Below are positions 25,715 through 34,095 of a stretch of 64,000 bases of DNA, one piece after another. This stretch comes from JAHFUI01 sp039931615 (GTDB lineage: Bacteria; Acidobacteriota; Vicinamibacteria; Vicinamibacterales; CAVVIG01). The translations under genes were made by a program, and so were the position numbers. The notes below the pieces were generated by a model. That model saw only the letters and a list, made by a program, of their open reading frames with translations, was not told the origin of the DNA and ran no database searches. Location: positions 1 to 64,000 of the forward strand of contig JBDTRR010000002.1 in NCBI GenBank assembly GCA_039931615.1. Reading direction: 5' to 3'. Every line of letters starts with the position of its first letter. The first letter of the stretch is position 1.

Positions 25715-25960
25715 GGGACGCCTTGAAAGGCGTCCCCTGCGCGCTGAGTGTAGGGGACGGTCTTCAGCGGCGAGTCCCGGCGCGCTAAGTGTAGGGGACG
25801 GTCTTCAGACCGTCCCGTGAGGCAGACCAGAAGGTCTGCACGACGACAGCCACGTACATGTGAGCCACGTCCTACGACAGACATCTGGCTTCCGCCTTCG
25901 CATAAAGTTTCGGCGGACCGCCGTCGCCTTGGCGGAGGCTGGTCAGCCGGACCGCGATGG
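25715..25960. repeat. Cluster of palindromic repeats (488-base gene-free gap)
   Basis: The gap 25518-26005 has no gene. It holds GGGACGCCTT/AAGGCGTCCC (25715-25736), GGGACGGTCTTCAGACCGTC with the stem closing at 25816, GCAGACCAGAAGGTCTGC (25822-25839) and a degenerate unit rich in CTTCGGCGGACCGCC (from ~25893). A ~27-base direct repeat containing GTGTAGGGGACGGTCTTCAG is at 25741-25767 and 25782-25808. The units recur near 35.2, 46.9 and 62.9 kb. Confidence 0.75.
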
Positions 25961-26005
25961 AAGGTCAGTCGTAGCGCGGGCCTTGAGGCCTCCCCTTGTC
26001 GGCAC

Positions 26006-26980
26006 TTACCGAACACACCGGGCGGCCTTGTTCGACGGGTCGACGGGATTTCTTGGTCCGCGCACCGGTTTGTCGCGATACGCCTCATGACAGTGCGAGC
26101 ACGATGTGGCGATGACGTCGGTCGCTTCGCTGACCACGTCCTGCTTCCGCGTCTGGGCGGCCTTGAGCGCGGCTTTGCCGGCTTCGGCCAGCTCCAGGCT
26201 GAACTTGATCCAGTCCGGGTCGTTGACCGGCACCAGCCGGCCGTTCTCGCAGCGGCGGCCCGGCGTCAGCATCAGCGGCGCCGACTCCGCAATGGTGACC
26301 GCGGCGTAGTCGACCATCTCCCAGCCGGGATAGATCCCCGCTCCCCAGTCGGCCCAGGAGAAGCCGACCGCGTTCGACTGGTAGGCCGGCCGCGGCGCCG
26401 CCGGGTCCTGTTTCTGGACGTTGAAGATCAGGTTCGAGGTCGGGAACAGCATGCCCCGCATCAGTTGCGCCATGTTGCCGACCGGCGGAAACGAGACTGC
26501 GGACGAGGCGGCCGACGCCGGTGCACCCGCGGCTCCGGCCGGCGCCGGGATGGCGACGGATTTGAGCGCGGCGTCGTCCGTCGCGAGCTCGGCCGGTCCG
26601 GCGGGAAATTTCGCGGCCTGCAGCATATAGGCGACGACATCAGCCCCCTGCTGACGCGTGAGCTTTCCGGGATCGTTGGCCGGCATCGTGTTGATGATCT
26701 TGTCGACCAGGCCGGCGGCCGGCCCGCTCCAGATCCGGATGAAGTCGTCACCGGTCAGCGGCGGCGCCTGGGCGCCGGCGAGTACCGGACCGTGACAGGA
26801 GGCGCACTTGTCCGCGTACACCGCCTGACCGCGCACCGCCTGCGGATCGGTATAGATACCTTGCGCCGCCGAACGGGTCTGCTGCGCCTGCAGCGTGCCG
26901 AGCAGCGACGCGACCATCGCGGCGACGAGAAACGCCGCGCCAAGCGACCGGGACGTGCGGGACGTGCGGGAAACCATCAA
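26006..26980 (-). CDS. Fused cytochrome: class I cytochrome c + c'-like domain
   Basis: The 324-residue precursor has a signal peptide and two heme domains. Residues ~45-130 form a class I cytochrome c (GQAVYADKCASCHGPVLAGA, with IINTMPANDPGKLTRQQ containing a probable Met ligand). Residues ~165-324 match the c'-like proteins at 13955 and 16505: AQLMRGMLFPTSNLIFNVQ, YPGWEMVDYAAVTIAE, PGRRCENGRLVPVND, heme site CSHCHEAYRD and terminal ARCVR. The same two extra Cys are kept. No DUF6644 gene adjoins it, so this form may combine in one chain an electron donor and acceptor that other loci encode apart. It follows a repeat-rich gap. Confidence 0.85.
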   Translation of the reverse strand: MMVSRTSRTSRSLGAAFLVAAMVASLLGTLQAQQTRSAAQGIYTDPQAVRGQAVYADKCASCHGPVLAGAQAPPLTGDDFIRIWSGPAAGLVDKIINTMPANDPGKLTRQQGADVVAYMLQAAKFPAGPAELATDDAALKSVAIPAPAGAAGAPASAASSAVSFPPVGNMAQLMRGMLFPTSNLIFNVQKQDPAAPRPAYQSNAVGFSWADWGAGIYPGWEMVDYAAVTIAESAPLMLTPGRRCENGRLVPVNDPDWIKFSLELAEAGKAALKAAQTRKQDVVSEATDVIATSCSHCHEAYRDKPVRGPRNPVDPSNKAARCVR

Positions 26981-27039
26981 TGCCTCCGGATGGGATTATA
27001 CGCGGCACCCGCAGGTGATCCGCCGGGCCAACGACAGGC

Positions 27040-27819
27040 TTACCGTGCCGGATGCTGGCGAAAGAATTTCGCGATGCGTTCAGAGGTGCTGTCGGGATAT
27101 TCATGGCCGCCCGGATGGATCCAGGTCATCACCGGCGCGCCGCTCGGGGAGTCGTAGATCGTGCAGCCGCCGCCGCAGCCCGTGCCCTTTCCCGTCGCCC
27201 CGTTCGCCCGCCTGGCCGCCTCGATCGCCGCCAGCTGATCGGCGTAGCGGATCTGCGCATCGCCGGTGCCGGCGATGTGCACGATCGGTTTCGGCCGCAT
27301 CAACTTCACCGACGGCCGCAGCCGGGCGGCGACCGGCGCGAACGCCGCGAAGACACCCGGCCGCTCGGCCCACAGCAGATAAGTGAAATTTGCACCGTTC
27401 GAGAAACCGGTCGAATAGACCCGCGCCTCGTCGACCTTGAACTCTTCGCGCAGCGAGGTGATCGCGGCGTCGACCAGCGCCAGGTCGCGGTCATCGTCCT
27501 GCCCTTTTTCCACCTGCCAGCCGGCGAGGCCGTCACGGCTCGGCAGACCTTGAAAATAGACCACGATCGCCTCCGGCCACGCCCGGTGCAGGTCGGTGTG
27601 CTGGAAGTTCTGCATGTTGTCGCCATGCCCATGAAAGGACAGGACCAGCGGCGCCCTGCCGCTCGCCGTTTTCGCCGATGGCGCGTAGACAATGGCGCGG
27701 CGTGTTTCACCGTTGAGGCGCCAGGCCTTGACCTCCGCGCGCTGGGCGAACGAGGGCCGTGCGTCCACTGTCAAAGCGGCTCCAATCACGAGTGCGATTG
27801 CGAATAGTCTGTTCATCAT
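27040..27819 (-). CDS. Exported esterase, PHB-depolymerase/LpqC-like alpha/beta hydrolase
   Basis: The 259-residue protein has a signal peptide (to about residue 25). Its fold and motifs fit the LpqC / polyhydroxybutyrate-depolymerase-like esterases: PLVLSFHGHGDNMQNFQHTD, nucleophile elbow STGFSNGANFTYLLW (Ser in GFSNG), acid loop HIAGTGDAQIRYA, and catalytic His in WIHPGGHEYP. The Cys pair in GTGCGGGCTIY is typical of the group. It is probably secreted and may act on polyesters, feruloyl or acetyl esters; the substrate is not decided by sequence. AAGGA upstream supports the start at 27819. Confidence 0.82.
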   Translation of the reverse strand: MMNRLFAIALVIGAALTVDARPSFAQRAEVKAWRLNGETRRAIVYAPSAKTASGRAPLVLSFHGHGDNMQNFQHTDLHRAWPEAIVVYFQGLPSRDGLAGWQVEKGQDDDRDLALVDAAITSLREEFKVDEARVYSTGFSNGANFTYLLWAERPGVFAAFAPVAARLRPSVKLMRPKPIVHIAGTGDAQIRYADQLAAIEAARRANGATGKGTGCGGGCTIYDSPSGAPVMTWIHPGGHEYPDSTSERIAKFFRQHPAR

Positions 27820-28067
27820 CCATCCTTCAGCCCAAACGCCAGACGTCTCGAAGGCCGGGAATCCGTGCGAATGCGTAATAGTCGGCCGGCCGCGAGACGT
27901 CTCGCCCCGCCGGAGGCGGGGCAGAACAACGCAGCCACTAGCGAGGCAGAGCCACACCCGCCTCACCCTTCTCGGCGGTCTGACGGCGACGCCTCGCCAG
28001 TCTAACGGCAACCGCAGTGCAGGCTCCAGCCGTGGCCGCTACAATGTGCGGCATTCCGGAGGTGCGC

Positions 28068-29225
28068 ATGACGAGGAAGATGTGGGTAATCGCGGGCGCG
28101 GTGGTGGTCGTCATCATGGCCGGCGTCGCCGGCGTGATCGAGCAGTCTGCAACCGCCCAGTCTGCCCGGCAGCAGGTGCCGCAGTTCGAGCCGGATCCGC
28201 TCTGGTCGCAGGCGCTGCCCAACAAGTGGACCACCGGCCAGGTCGGCGGTCTCGCCGTCGACTCGCACGACCACCTCTGGGTTTTTCATCGGCCGGATAC
28301 CATTCCTGAAGGCGAAAAAGGCGCGTCACTCAACCCGCCGCAGTCGGAATGCTGCATCCCGGCACCGGCTGTCCTGGAGTTCGACGCCGCCGGCCGGTTC
28401 CTGCAGGCTTGGGGCGCTCCGGGCACCGGCTACGAATGGTTCGTCTCCCAGCATGGAATTTTCGTCGACCACAAGGACAACGTCTGGCTGAGCGGCAGCG
28501 CCAAAGAGGACAACCAGATCCTGAAGTTCACCGCCAGGGGCCAATTCCTCCTGCAGATCGGCCACGCCGGCAAGAACCAGGGCAGCAACGACACCGCCAA
28601 CCTGGGCGGGCCGGCCAGCCTGTTCGTCTACCGGAAGACCAATGAGCTGTTCGTCGCCGACGGCTATTTCAACCGTCGCGTCATCGTCTTCGATGCGGAC
28701 ACCGGCGCCTACAAGCGGCACTGGGGCGGCTACGGCAGGAAGCCCGACGACGGGATCAAGTTCCCGGCCCGCCCGCAGCTCATCCAGGGACCGGCGCCCG
28801 AAGGGTTCAACAACCCGGTGCACGGCGTGCTGGTCACCAACGACGACCTGGTATATGTCGCGGATCGCACCAACAACCGGTTTCAGGTGTTCCAACTCGA
28901 CGGCACCTTCGTCAAGGAGGTGTTCATCGCCCGGAACACGCTCCAGGCCGAAGGGACCGTGCACAACTTCGCGGTGTCGCCCGACCAGGCGCAGACGTTC
29001 CTCTACGTCATCGACGGCTCCAACAAAGCGATTCGCGTCCTGAACCGCCAGACGCTGGAGGTCGTGACGTCGATCGGCGGGCACGCCGGGCACAACGCGC
29101 GAGAATTCTTCCACGCCCACAGCTTCGCCGGCGATTCGAAGGGCAACCTGTTCATCGGCGAGGTGAACAACGGGATGCGGTACTACAAATACGCGTTCAA
29201 GGGGATGGGAACCGCGCCACGGTGA
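28068..29225 (+). CDS. Exported NHL-repeat beta-propeller protein
   Basis: The 385-residue product has a signal/anchor helix (residues ~5-25), then six-bladed NHL-type propeller repeats: GGLAVDSHDHLWVFHRPD, HGIFVDHKDNVWLSGSAKED, LFVADGYFNRRVIVFDADTG, DLVYVADRTNNRFQVFQLDG and DSKGNLFIGEVNNGMRYYKY. Such domains occur in peptidyl-glycine lyase-like and binding proteins. The Cys pair in SECCIPAP is notable. No catalytic assignment is justified. GGAGGT lies 5 bases before the ATG at 28068, so the upstream extension is unlikely. TACAAT at ~28041 could be a -10 box. Confidence 0.75.
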   Translation: MTRKMWVIAGAVVVVIMAGVAGVIEQSATAQSARQQVPQFEPDPLWSQALPNKWTTGQVGGLAVDSHDHLWVFHRPDTIPEGEKGASLNPPQSECCIPAPAVLEFDAAGRFLQAWGAPGTGYEWFVSQHGIFVDHKDNVWLSGSAKEDNQILKFTARGQFLLQIGHAGKNQGSNDTANLGGPASLFVYRKTNELFVADGYFNRRVIVFDADTGAYKRHWGGYGRKPDDGIKFPARPQLIQGPAPEGFNNPVHGVLVTNDDLVYVADRTNNRFQVFQLDGTFVKEVFIARNTLQAEGTVHNFAVSPDQAQTFLYVIDGSNKAIRVLNRQTLEVVTSIGGHAGHNAREFFHAHSFAGDSKGNLFIGEVNNGMRYYKYAFKGMGTAPR

Positions 29226-29271
29226 TCGAGCGGCCCGCCAGTTCTTTCGTTATTTTCGCTTGCAAGACGGA

Positions 29272-30063
29272 CTAACTGAACGCGTGGACGACGAGGCGGT
29301 AGTTCGCTGGCGGGCCGGGCGGCGGCCCCGCCACGATCTCGGCGCTCGCGAATCCGGCGGCGAGGCACATCGCGCGCAGTCCCTCCGCCGTCGGCACCCA
29401 CCAGATGGTCGGGTCGTCGTGCATCTGCGCGGCATCGACGAACTGCCACAGCGGGCCGTCGCCGGAGTGCAGCACCACGGCCTCCGATTCAATCACCGCG
29501 ACGCCGCGTGTCACCTGCCGCAGCCGGCGCAGCGCCCGCAGCGGCTCCTCGAGGTGGTAGATCACGCCGAGGAACAGCACGACATCGAACGTGCCGAGCC
29601 GCTGCACGTCCATCGTCATGAAATCGTCGACGACCGCTTCGGCGCGGCTGCTCCGCAGGCGGGAGACGAGATCGAAGCCCCGCTTCCCCGGCAGACCGAC
29701 CGGATCCCACAGCTCGGGCACGGCGTGAAAGGCGCGGATCGGCTGGCCGCCGGCGAGCTGGCGCGCCATGTAGGCGGCGGCTTTCGGGAAGTCGATCGAC
29801 CAGGCATAGTGGTCGAGCGCGACGACGCGGCTGGCGCCGAAGTGTTCCGCATGCAGCGTGTAGTAGCCGTCCCAGGCGCCGACGTCGAGCACCGACCTGC
29901 CGGCCATGTCGGGCAGGCGCAGACGACGCAGCTCGTCCCAGATGTGATGCGGCGTTTTCGAGCCCGGGGTCACGACGCCATCGCCCAGATCGATGGAGTG
30001 GTGCCACGGGCTGATGGCGTCCACCAGTCGCTGCTTCGCGGCTCGATCGATCGGATCCGGCAT
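29272..30063 (-). CDS. SAM-dependent methyltransferase, CmoB/DUF1698-like
   Basis: The 263-residue protein starts with WHHSIDLGDGVVTPGSKTP, close to the CmoB signature, and has the class I SAM-binding motif VLDVGAWDGYYTLHAE with an acidic residue in VVALDHYAW. VVLFLGVIYHLEEPLRALRR matches the DUF1698 / Methyltransf_9 catalytic half. True CmoB carboxymethylates tRNA wobble uridine and is longer, about 320 residues. This shorter form belongs to related methyltransferases often found with sugar or natural-product genes, so the substrate is open. No signal peptide is present. It is divergent from the gene at 30149. Confidence 0.8.
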   Translation of the reverse strand: MPDPIDRAAKQRLVDAISPWHHSIDLGDGVVTPGSKTPHHIWDELRRLRLPDMAGRSVLDVGAWDGYYTLHAEHFGASRVVALDHYAWSIDFPKAAAYMARQLAGGQPIRAFHAVPELWDPVGLPGKRGFDLVSRLRSSRAEAVVDDFMTMDVQRLGTFDVVLFLGVIYHLEEPLRALRRLRQVTRGVAVIESEAVVLHSGDGPLWQFVDAAQMHDDPTIWWVPTAEGLRAMCLAAGFASAEIVAGPPPGPPANYRLVVHAFS

Positions 30064-30148
30064 CGGCTTTCATTCTCATCGATTCGCCCCGGCGGCGCTA
30101 TACTCTCTCCTTGCCGGTGTCGGTCCCTTCTCGAGGAGACGTGGTCAA

Positions 30149-32407
30149 ATGAAGTCGTCCAGCCGTTCGCTGCTGCGGAGTATGTGGGTGCGCGTCGCGC
30201 TGATCGGCCTGATCGCCGGATCGACGGTTGACTCGGGCAGCGCGCTGCAGTCGGCGCGGCGCTCGCCGCCCGGCTACATCACCGGCGTGGTGCGCAGCAG
30301 CCAGGGCCCCGAGGCGGGGGTGTGGGTGATCGCCGAGACCAGCGAGCTGCCCACCAACTTCATCAAGATCGTCGTCACCGACAATCAGGGCCGCTTCATG
30401 GTGCCGGAGCTGCCGGCTGCCTCCTACCGGGTGTGGGTCAGGGGCTACGGCCTCGTCGACTCGACGCCGATCGAGATGAAGCCGGCCACGACCCAGATCG
30501 CATTGACCGCGACGTTGGCCAGAACCCCGCAGGAAGCGGCCAGGGTCTATCCGGGCGATTACTGGCTGTCGCTGCTCGAGCCTCCCGCCGCGAAGGAGTT
30601 TCCCGGTACGGGTCCGCAAGGCAATGGGCTCGGCACCAACATGCTGACGCAGAACCACTGGATCAACTCGATCAAGTCGGACTGCAACTTCTGTCATCAG
30701 CTCGGCAACGCGGAGACGCGCGACGTCGACCACGTCCTGAAGGCGAAGCCCGAGCTCAAGACGCATTCCGAGGCCTGGGAATGGCGGCTCGGCACCGGGG
30801 TGCGCGGCACGTCGATGTACGGCGTGCTCAACAACCAGGGCAAGGAGCGATCGCTCAAGACCTACGCCGACTGGACCGAACGCATCGCCAAGGGGGACGT
30901 TCCGCCGGCGCCGCCGCGCCCGACCGGCATCGAGCGCAACCTGGTCGTGACGCTGTGGGACGTCGGCGACGACCACTCGTTCATGCACGACGAAGCCTCG
31001 ACCGACAAGAACCGTCCGACCGTGAACGCCAACGGCCGCATCTATGCGGTGTCGGCCGGCCACGGCCAGCTCGTCGAGCTGGATCCGAACGAGAACACCA
31101 CGAGGACCCTCGACATTCCGACCCGCGCCCCCAAGGCAGAGGTCCCGTCGCGGTTCCCGGCGCCAAATCGTCCGTCGCTGCACTGGGGCGACGAGCATCT
31201 CTGGGCCAACCCGCCGTACGACCCGGCCGATCCCCACAACCCGATGCTCGACAGCAAGGGCCGTGTCTGGATGACCTCGAAGATCCGCGGCAATCAGGAT
31301 CCGTCCTGGTGCAGCGATGCCACCAACAAGTTCGCCGAGTGGTTCCCGCTGCGCAGCAGCGGCCGGCAGGCCTCCTTCTACGACCCGACCGGGCAGGCGT
31401 TCACCCTGATCGACACCTGCTACGCCACGCACCACCTGCAGTTCGACAACGATGCCAACGAGACGGTGTACTTCAACGAGCTGAGCGGTCCGATCTTCGG
31501 CTGGATCGACACCAAGGTCTACGACCAGACCAAGGATGAACAGAAGGCCGGCGGCTGGTGCGGCCAGGTGCTCGACACCAACGGCGACGGCCGGATCACG
31601 AAGCCCTGGAATGTCATCGACGGGCGCGGCGAATCCCTGCTCTACGCCGGCGATACGACCGGCGGCGCCGGGGGCGCGCGGGGACGCGGCGCCCCGACGC
31701 CACTCGATGCGACGCGCGACACGATGATCAACTACTCGCTCTACGCGGTCATCCCGAGCCCCGTGGACGATACGGTGTGGGGCGTCGCCGAGCGCTATCC
31801 GGGATTCCTGGTCCGCCTCCAGCGCGGCAACAACCCGCCGTCGAGCTGCAAGTCGCAGCTCTTCAAGGTTCCCGAGCCCGGCTTCGATCCGCGTGGCGTC
31901 GACGTCGACAGCAACGGCGTCGTCTGGACGGCGCTCGCCGCCAGCAGCCACCTGGCCAGCTTCGACGTCCGCAAGTGCAAGGATCTGAATGGGCCGGCAA
32001 AGACCGACGGCAGCCAGTGCCGCGAAGGCTGGACGCTCTACCAGACCACCGGTCCGAAGTTCAAGGGCACCGAGGTGCCGGCCGACTTCCACTATTTCAA
32101 TTGGGTCGACCAACACAACATCTCCGGGCTGGGCGCCAACACGCCGTTCGCCACCGGGTCGAACTCGGACTCGCTGCTGGCGTTGAACCCGCAGACCCGG
32201 CAATGGACGACGCTCCGCGTCCCCTACCCGCTCGGGTTCTATTCACGCGGCATGGACGGCCGCATCGACGGGCCGAACGACGGATGGAAGGGTCGAGCGC
32301 TCTACGCGAACTACGGCACGCATTTCGTCTGGCACATCGAGGGCGGGAAGGGCACCAAGGGCAAGATCGCCAAGTTCCAGATCCGGCCGGATCCATTGGC
32401 GAGATAA
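30149..32407 (+). CDS. Exported beta-propeller protein with regulatory-like domain and one heme c site
   Basis: The 752-residue protein has a signal peptide (to residue ~32), a carboxypeptidase-regulatory-like domain (residues ~42-115; YITGVVRSSQGPEAGVWVIA), then a heme c motif in SIKSDCNFCHQLGNAETRD and a large propeller with SMP-30/YncE-like blades (GRIYAVSAGHGQLVELDPNE; GVVWTALAASSHLASFDVRK). The motif is preceded by TQNHWINS, similar to heme-bearing regions in other Acidobacteriota proteins. A single CNFCH implies covalent heme and perhaps an electron-transfer or dehydrogenase role, which is inference. GAGGAG precedes ATG 30149. Downstream are two palindromes and a RAYT remnant. Confidence 0.78.
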   Translation: MKSSSRSLLRSMWVRVALIGLIAGSTVDSGSALQSARRSPPGYITGVVRSSQGPEAGVWVIAETSELPTNFIKIVVTDNQGRFMVPELPAASYRVWVRGYGLVDSTPIEMKPATTQIALTATLARTPQEAARVYPGDYWLSLLEPPAAKEFPGTGPQGNGLGTNMLTQNHWINSIKSDCNFCHQLGNAETRDVDHVLKAKPELKTHSEAWEWRLGTGVRGTSMYGVLNNQGKERSLKTYADWTERIAKGDVPPAPPRPTGIERNLVVTLWDVGDDHSFMHDEASTDKNRPTVNANGRIYAVSAGHGQLVELDPNENTTRTLDIPTRAPKAEVPSRFPAPNRPSLHWGDEHLWANPPYDPADPHNPMLDSKGRVWMTSKIRGNQDPSWCSDATNKFAEWFPLRSSGRQASFYDPTGQAFTLIDTCYATHHLQFDNDANETVYFNELSGPIFGWIDTKVYDQTKDEQKAGGWCGQVLDTNGDGRITKPWNVIDGRGESLLYAGDTTGGAGGARGRGAPTPLDATRDTMINYSLYAVIPSPVDDTVWGVAERYPGFLVRLQRGNNPPSSCKSQLFKVPEPGFDPRGVDVDSNGVVWTALAASSHLASFDVRKCKDLNGPAKTDGSQCREGWTLYQTTGPKFKGTEVPADFHYFNWVDQHNISGLGANTPFATGSNSDSLLALNPQTRQWTTLRVPYPLGFYSRGMDGRIDGPNDGWKGRALYANYGTHFVWHIEGGKGTKGKIAKFQIRPDPLAR

Positions 32408-32422
32408 TCCCGGCGATCACGG

Positions 32423-32495
32423 TCGTACGTAGGGTCCGCCTTGAGGCGGACCGTGACAGAGTCGTACGTAGTGTCCGCCTTCAGGCGGACCGTGA
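32423..32495. repeat. Two tandem REP-like hairpins
   Basis: The units at 32423-32456 and 32462-32495 each read TCGTACGTAG followed by a GTCCGCCTT/AGGCGGAC hairpin and CGTGAC. They are direct repeats of each other with two or three changes and abut the 3' end of a RAYT transposase fragment, as REP units commonly do. Confidence 0.75.
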
Positions 32496-32770
32496 CTTCC
32501 ATCTGAATTGAACCGCCTCCAGAATCCTGGCAACGCCATGAACAGGCGACCCACAAAACGGATAGTCTTCCGGACTTCCGACCATCCTGGCGCGAACGGG
32601 ATTCTCGAGGATGTATCGCGCCACGCCCAACGTCGCTTCATCGTCGCGCAACGTGCGCTCGAACCCGTAGCGCTGCCACAAGCGTTCCCCAAAACGGTGT
32701 TTGAGATGGAAGCCAGAGTATTGCTTGGCGGCTTTGATCCGCTTCCGCCCGCTTGCACCAGTGACGGCGC
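32481..32770 (-). pseudogene. RAYT (REP-associated tyrosine transposase) C-terminal remnant
   Basis: On the minus strand an open frame reads GRKRIKAAKQYSGFHLKHRF, then GERLWQRYGFERTLRDDEAT and VARYILENPVRARMVGSPED, followed by YPFCGSPVHGVARILEAVQF. This is the C-terminal half of RAYT/IS200-like Y1 transposases, where LWQ..YxxRxLRDxE and ARYxLxNPVRAGLV are hallmarks. The N-terminal HUH domain is absent: upstream sequence is low-complexity and shows no HUH motif. It is therefore a decayed copy. RAYTs move REP palindromes, which abound in this window and lie right at this fragment's 3' end. Confidence 0.8.
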
Positions 32771-32889
32771 CGCCCCAGCCGTCTGCACCGGGGCCGGTGC
32801 GGCCAGCGCCGGAAAATTCCGGCGGCTCAGCGGTTCGGCGGCCGGTTCGGCTGGTTCCATGGCTCCCACTTCACTCGGGCGGGGGTCGA

Positions 32890-34095
32890 TCAGCGCATCA
32901 AGCCGGTGTGACCGAGACTGTAGCGGCCCGGCTGCGGCCAGACGCACAGGCCGTGCGGCCCCTTCCCGACCGGAATCCGCGCCAGCAGGTGACCGTCCCT
33001 GGTGTCGATCGCGTAGACCTCCGCGTGGTAACGGCCGGAGAGCCACAGGACCCGCCCGTCCGCGGACACTCCCCCCATATCAGGACTGCCTCCGCCGGGG
33101 ATGTGCCAGACCGTCGCCACCGCGCGCGTCTTGACATCGATCACGGCGATGCTGCTCTCGCCTCGATTCGAGGCATACAGCGATGTCGAGTCGCGGCTGA
33201 AGTACAGGCCGTGCGTGCCGCGGCCGGTCGGAATGAACTTGACGATGCGCATCGATTCGCCGTCGATCACGTAGACGCCGTTGCTCATCATGTCGGCGAC
33301 GAAAAAGACGCTGCCATCAGGAGCGAGCCGCACGTCCTGCGGCATCGCGTGGCCGGGGAGCTGCAACACTCCGAGCAGCTTCTCTTCGAGCACGTCGACC
33401 TTGACGAGCTGGCCCGAGAATTCACAGCTGGCGAGCAGGAACCGGCCGTTGGCGGAGAAGTCCATGTGGTCGACGCCCCGGCAGGGCACCGGGACCTCTT
33501 TGACGAGCGCCATGGTCTGTGCGTCGCGAAAGTCCAGGCGCTTCTTCCGCTCGGCGACGACAATCGCATAGCGTCCATCCGGCGTGTAGTACATGTTGTA
33601 GGGGTCGGCCACCTTCACCGTCTGCTGCCGGCGTCCAGACACCGGATCGATCCGGGTCAGGCTGTCGCCCTTGTCCGCCAGCACCCACAGCGACTTCAGG
33701 TCGTAGGCGGGGGTGACGTGCTGCGGCTCTCGTCCGACGGTGAAATGATCGACGATCTTGAAGGTCGCGGGATCGATGACGTCGACCGTGCCCCGGCCGC
33801 TGTTCGGGACGTAGATGCGCGGCACGTGGCCGCGGACCGCGGCGCTCAACAGGCCGGGTCTCGCACCGGCATACACGTCGTGCTGATCGAGGAGCGGCGG
33901 CATCCCGGGCAGCGGACTGACGCCGATCGCCGGCGCCTTCCGGCCCCCCGGGCCCTGTGCCAGGGCGGCCGTCTGGAGGAGCGCGACGAGCAGCGCCAGG
34001 CCGGCGCCGGCCCGCCTTCGGCGCAGCGGGGGCGCCGCGGCACGGGAACGGTTTCGTGGGGTCGTGTTGTCGTCGCCAACCGATCGCCGGATCAT
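32890..34095 (-). CDS. YVTN/YncE-type beta-propeller protein
   Basis: This protein has an N-terminal basic stretch and hydrophobic segment (signal or anchor, residues ~25-45) followed by a seven-bladed YVTN-type propeller: PRIYVPNSGRGTVDVIDPAT, PYNMYYTPDGRYAIVVAERK, FSANGRFLLASCEFSGQLVK, GVYVIDGESMRIVKFIPTGR and SLYASNRGESSIAVIDVKTR. Similar domains occur in cytochrome cd1-like and surface-layer proteins, but no heme site is present here. The start is set at 34095, where the ATG overlaps the TGA of the upstream gene, so the two genes are cotranscribed and coupled. Function is unknown. Confidence 0.8.
   Translation of the reverse strand: MIRRSVGDDNTTPRNRSRAAAPPLRRRRAGAGLALLVALLQTAALAQGPGGRKAPAIGVSPLPGMPPLLDQHDVYAGARPGLLSAAVRGHVPRIYVPNSGRGTVDVIDPATFKIVDHFTVGREPQHVTPAYDLKSLWVLADKGDSLTRIDPVSGRRQQTVKVADPYNMYYTPDGRYAIVVAERKKRLDFRDAQTMALVKEVPVPCRGVDHMDFSANGRFLLASCEFSGQLVKVDVLEEKLLGVLQLPGHAMPQDVRLAPDGSVFFVADMMSNGVYVIDGESMRIVKFIPTGRGTHGLYFSRDSTSLYASNRGESSIAVIDVKTRAVATVWHIPGGGSPDMGGVSADGRVLWLSGRYHAEVYAIDTRDGHLLARIPVGKGPHGLCVWPQPGRYSLGHTGLMR

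Noticed and set aside
30098..32203. A 701-codon minus-strand frame
   Set aside because: It is antisense to the propeller gene at 30149 and has no recognisable domain.
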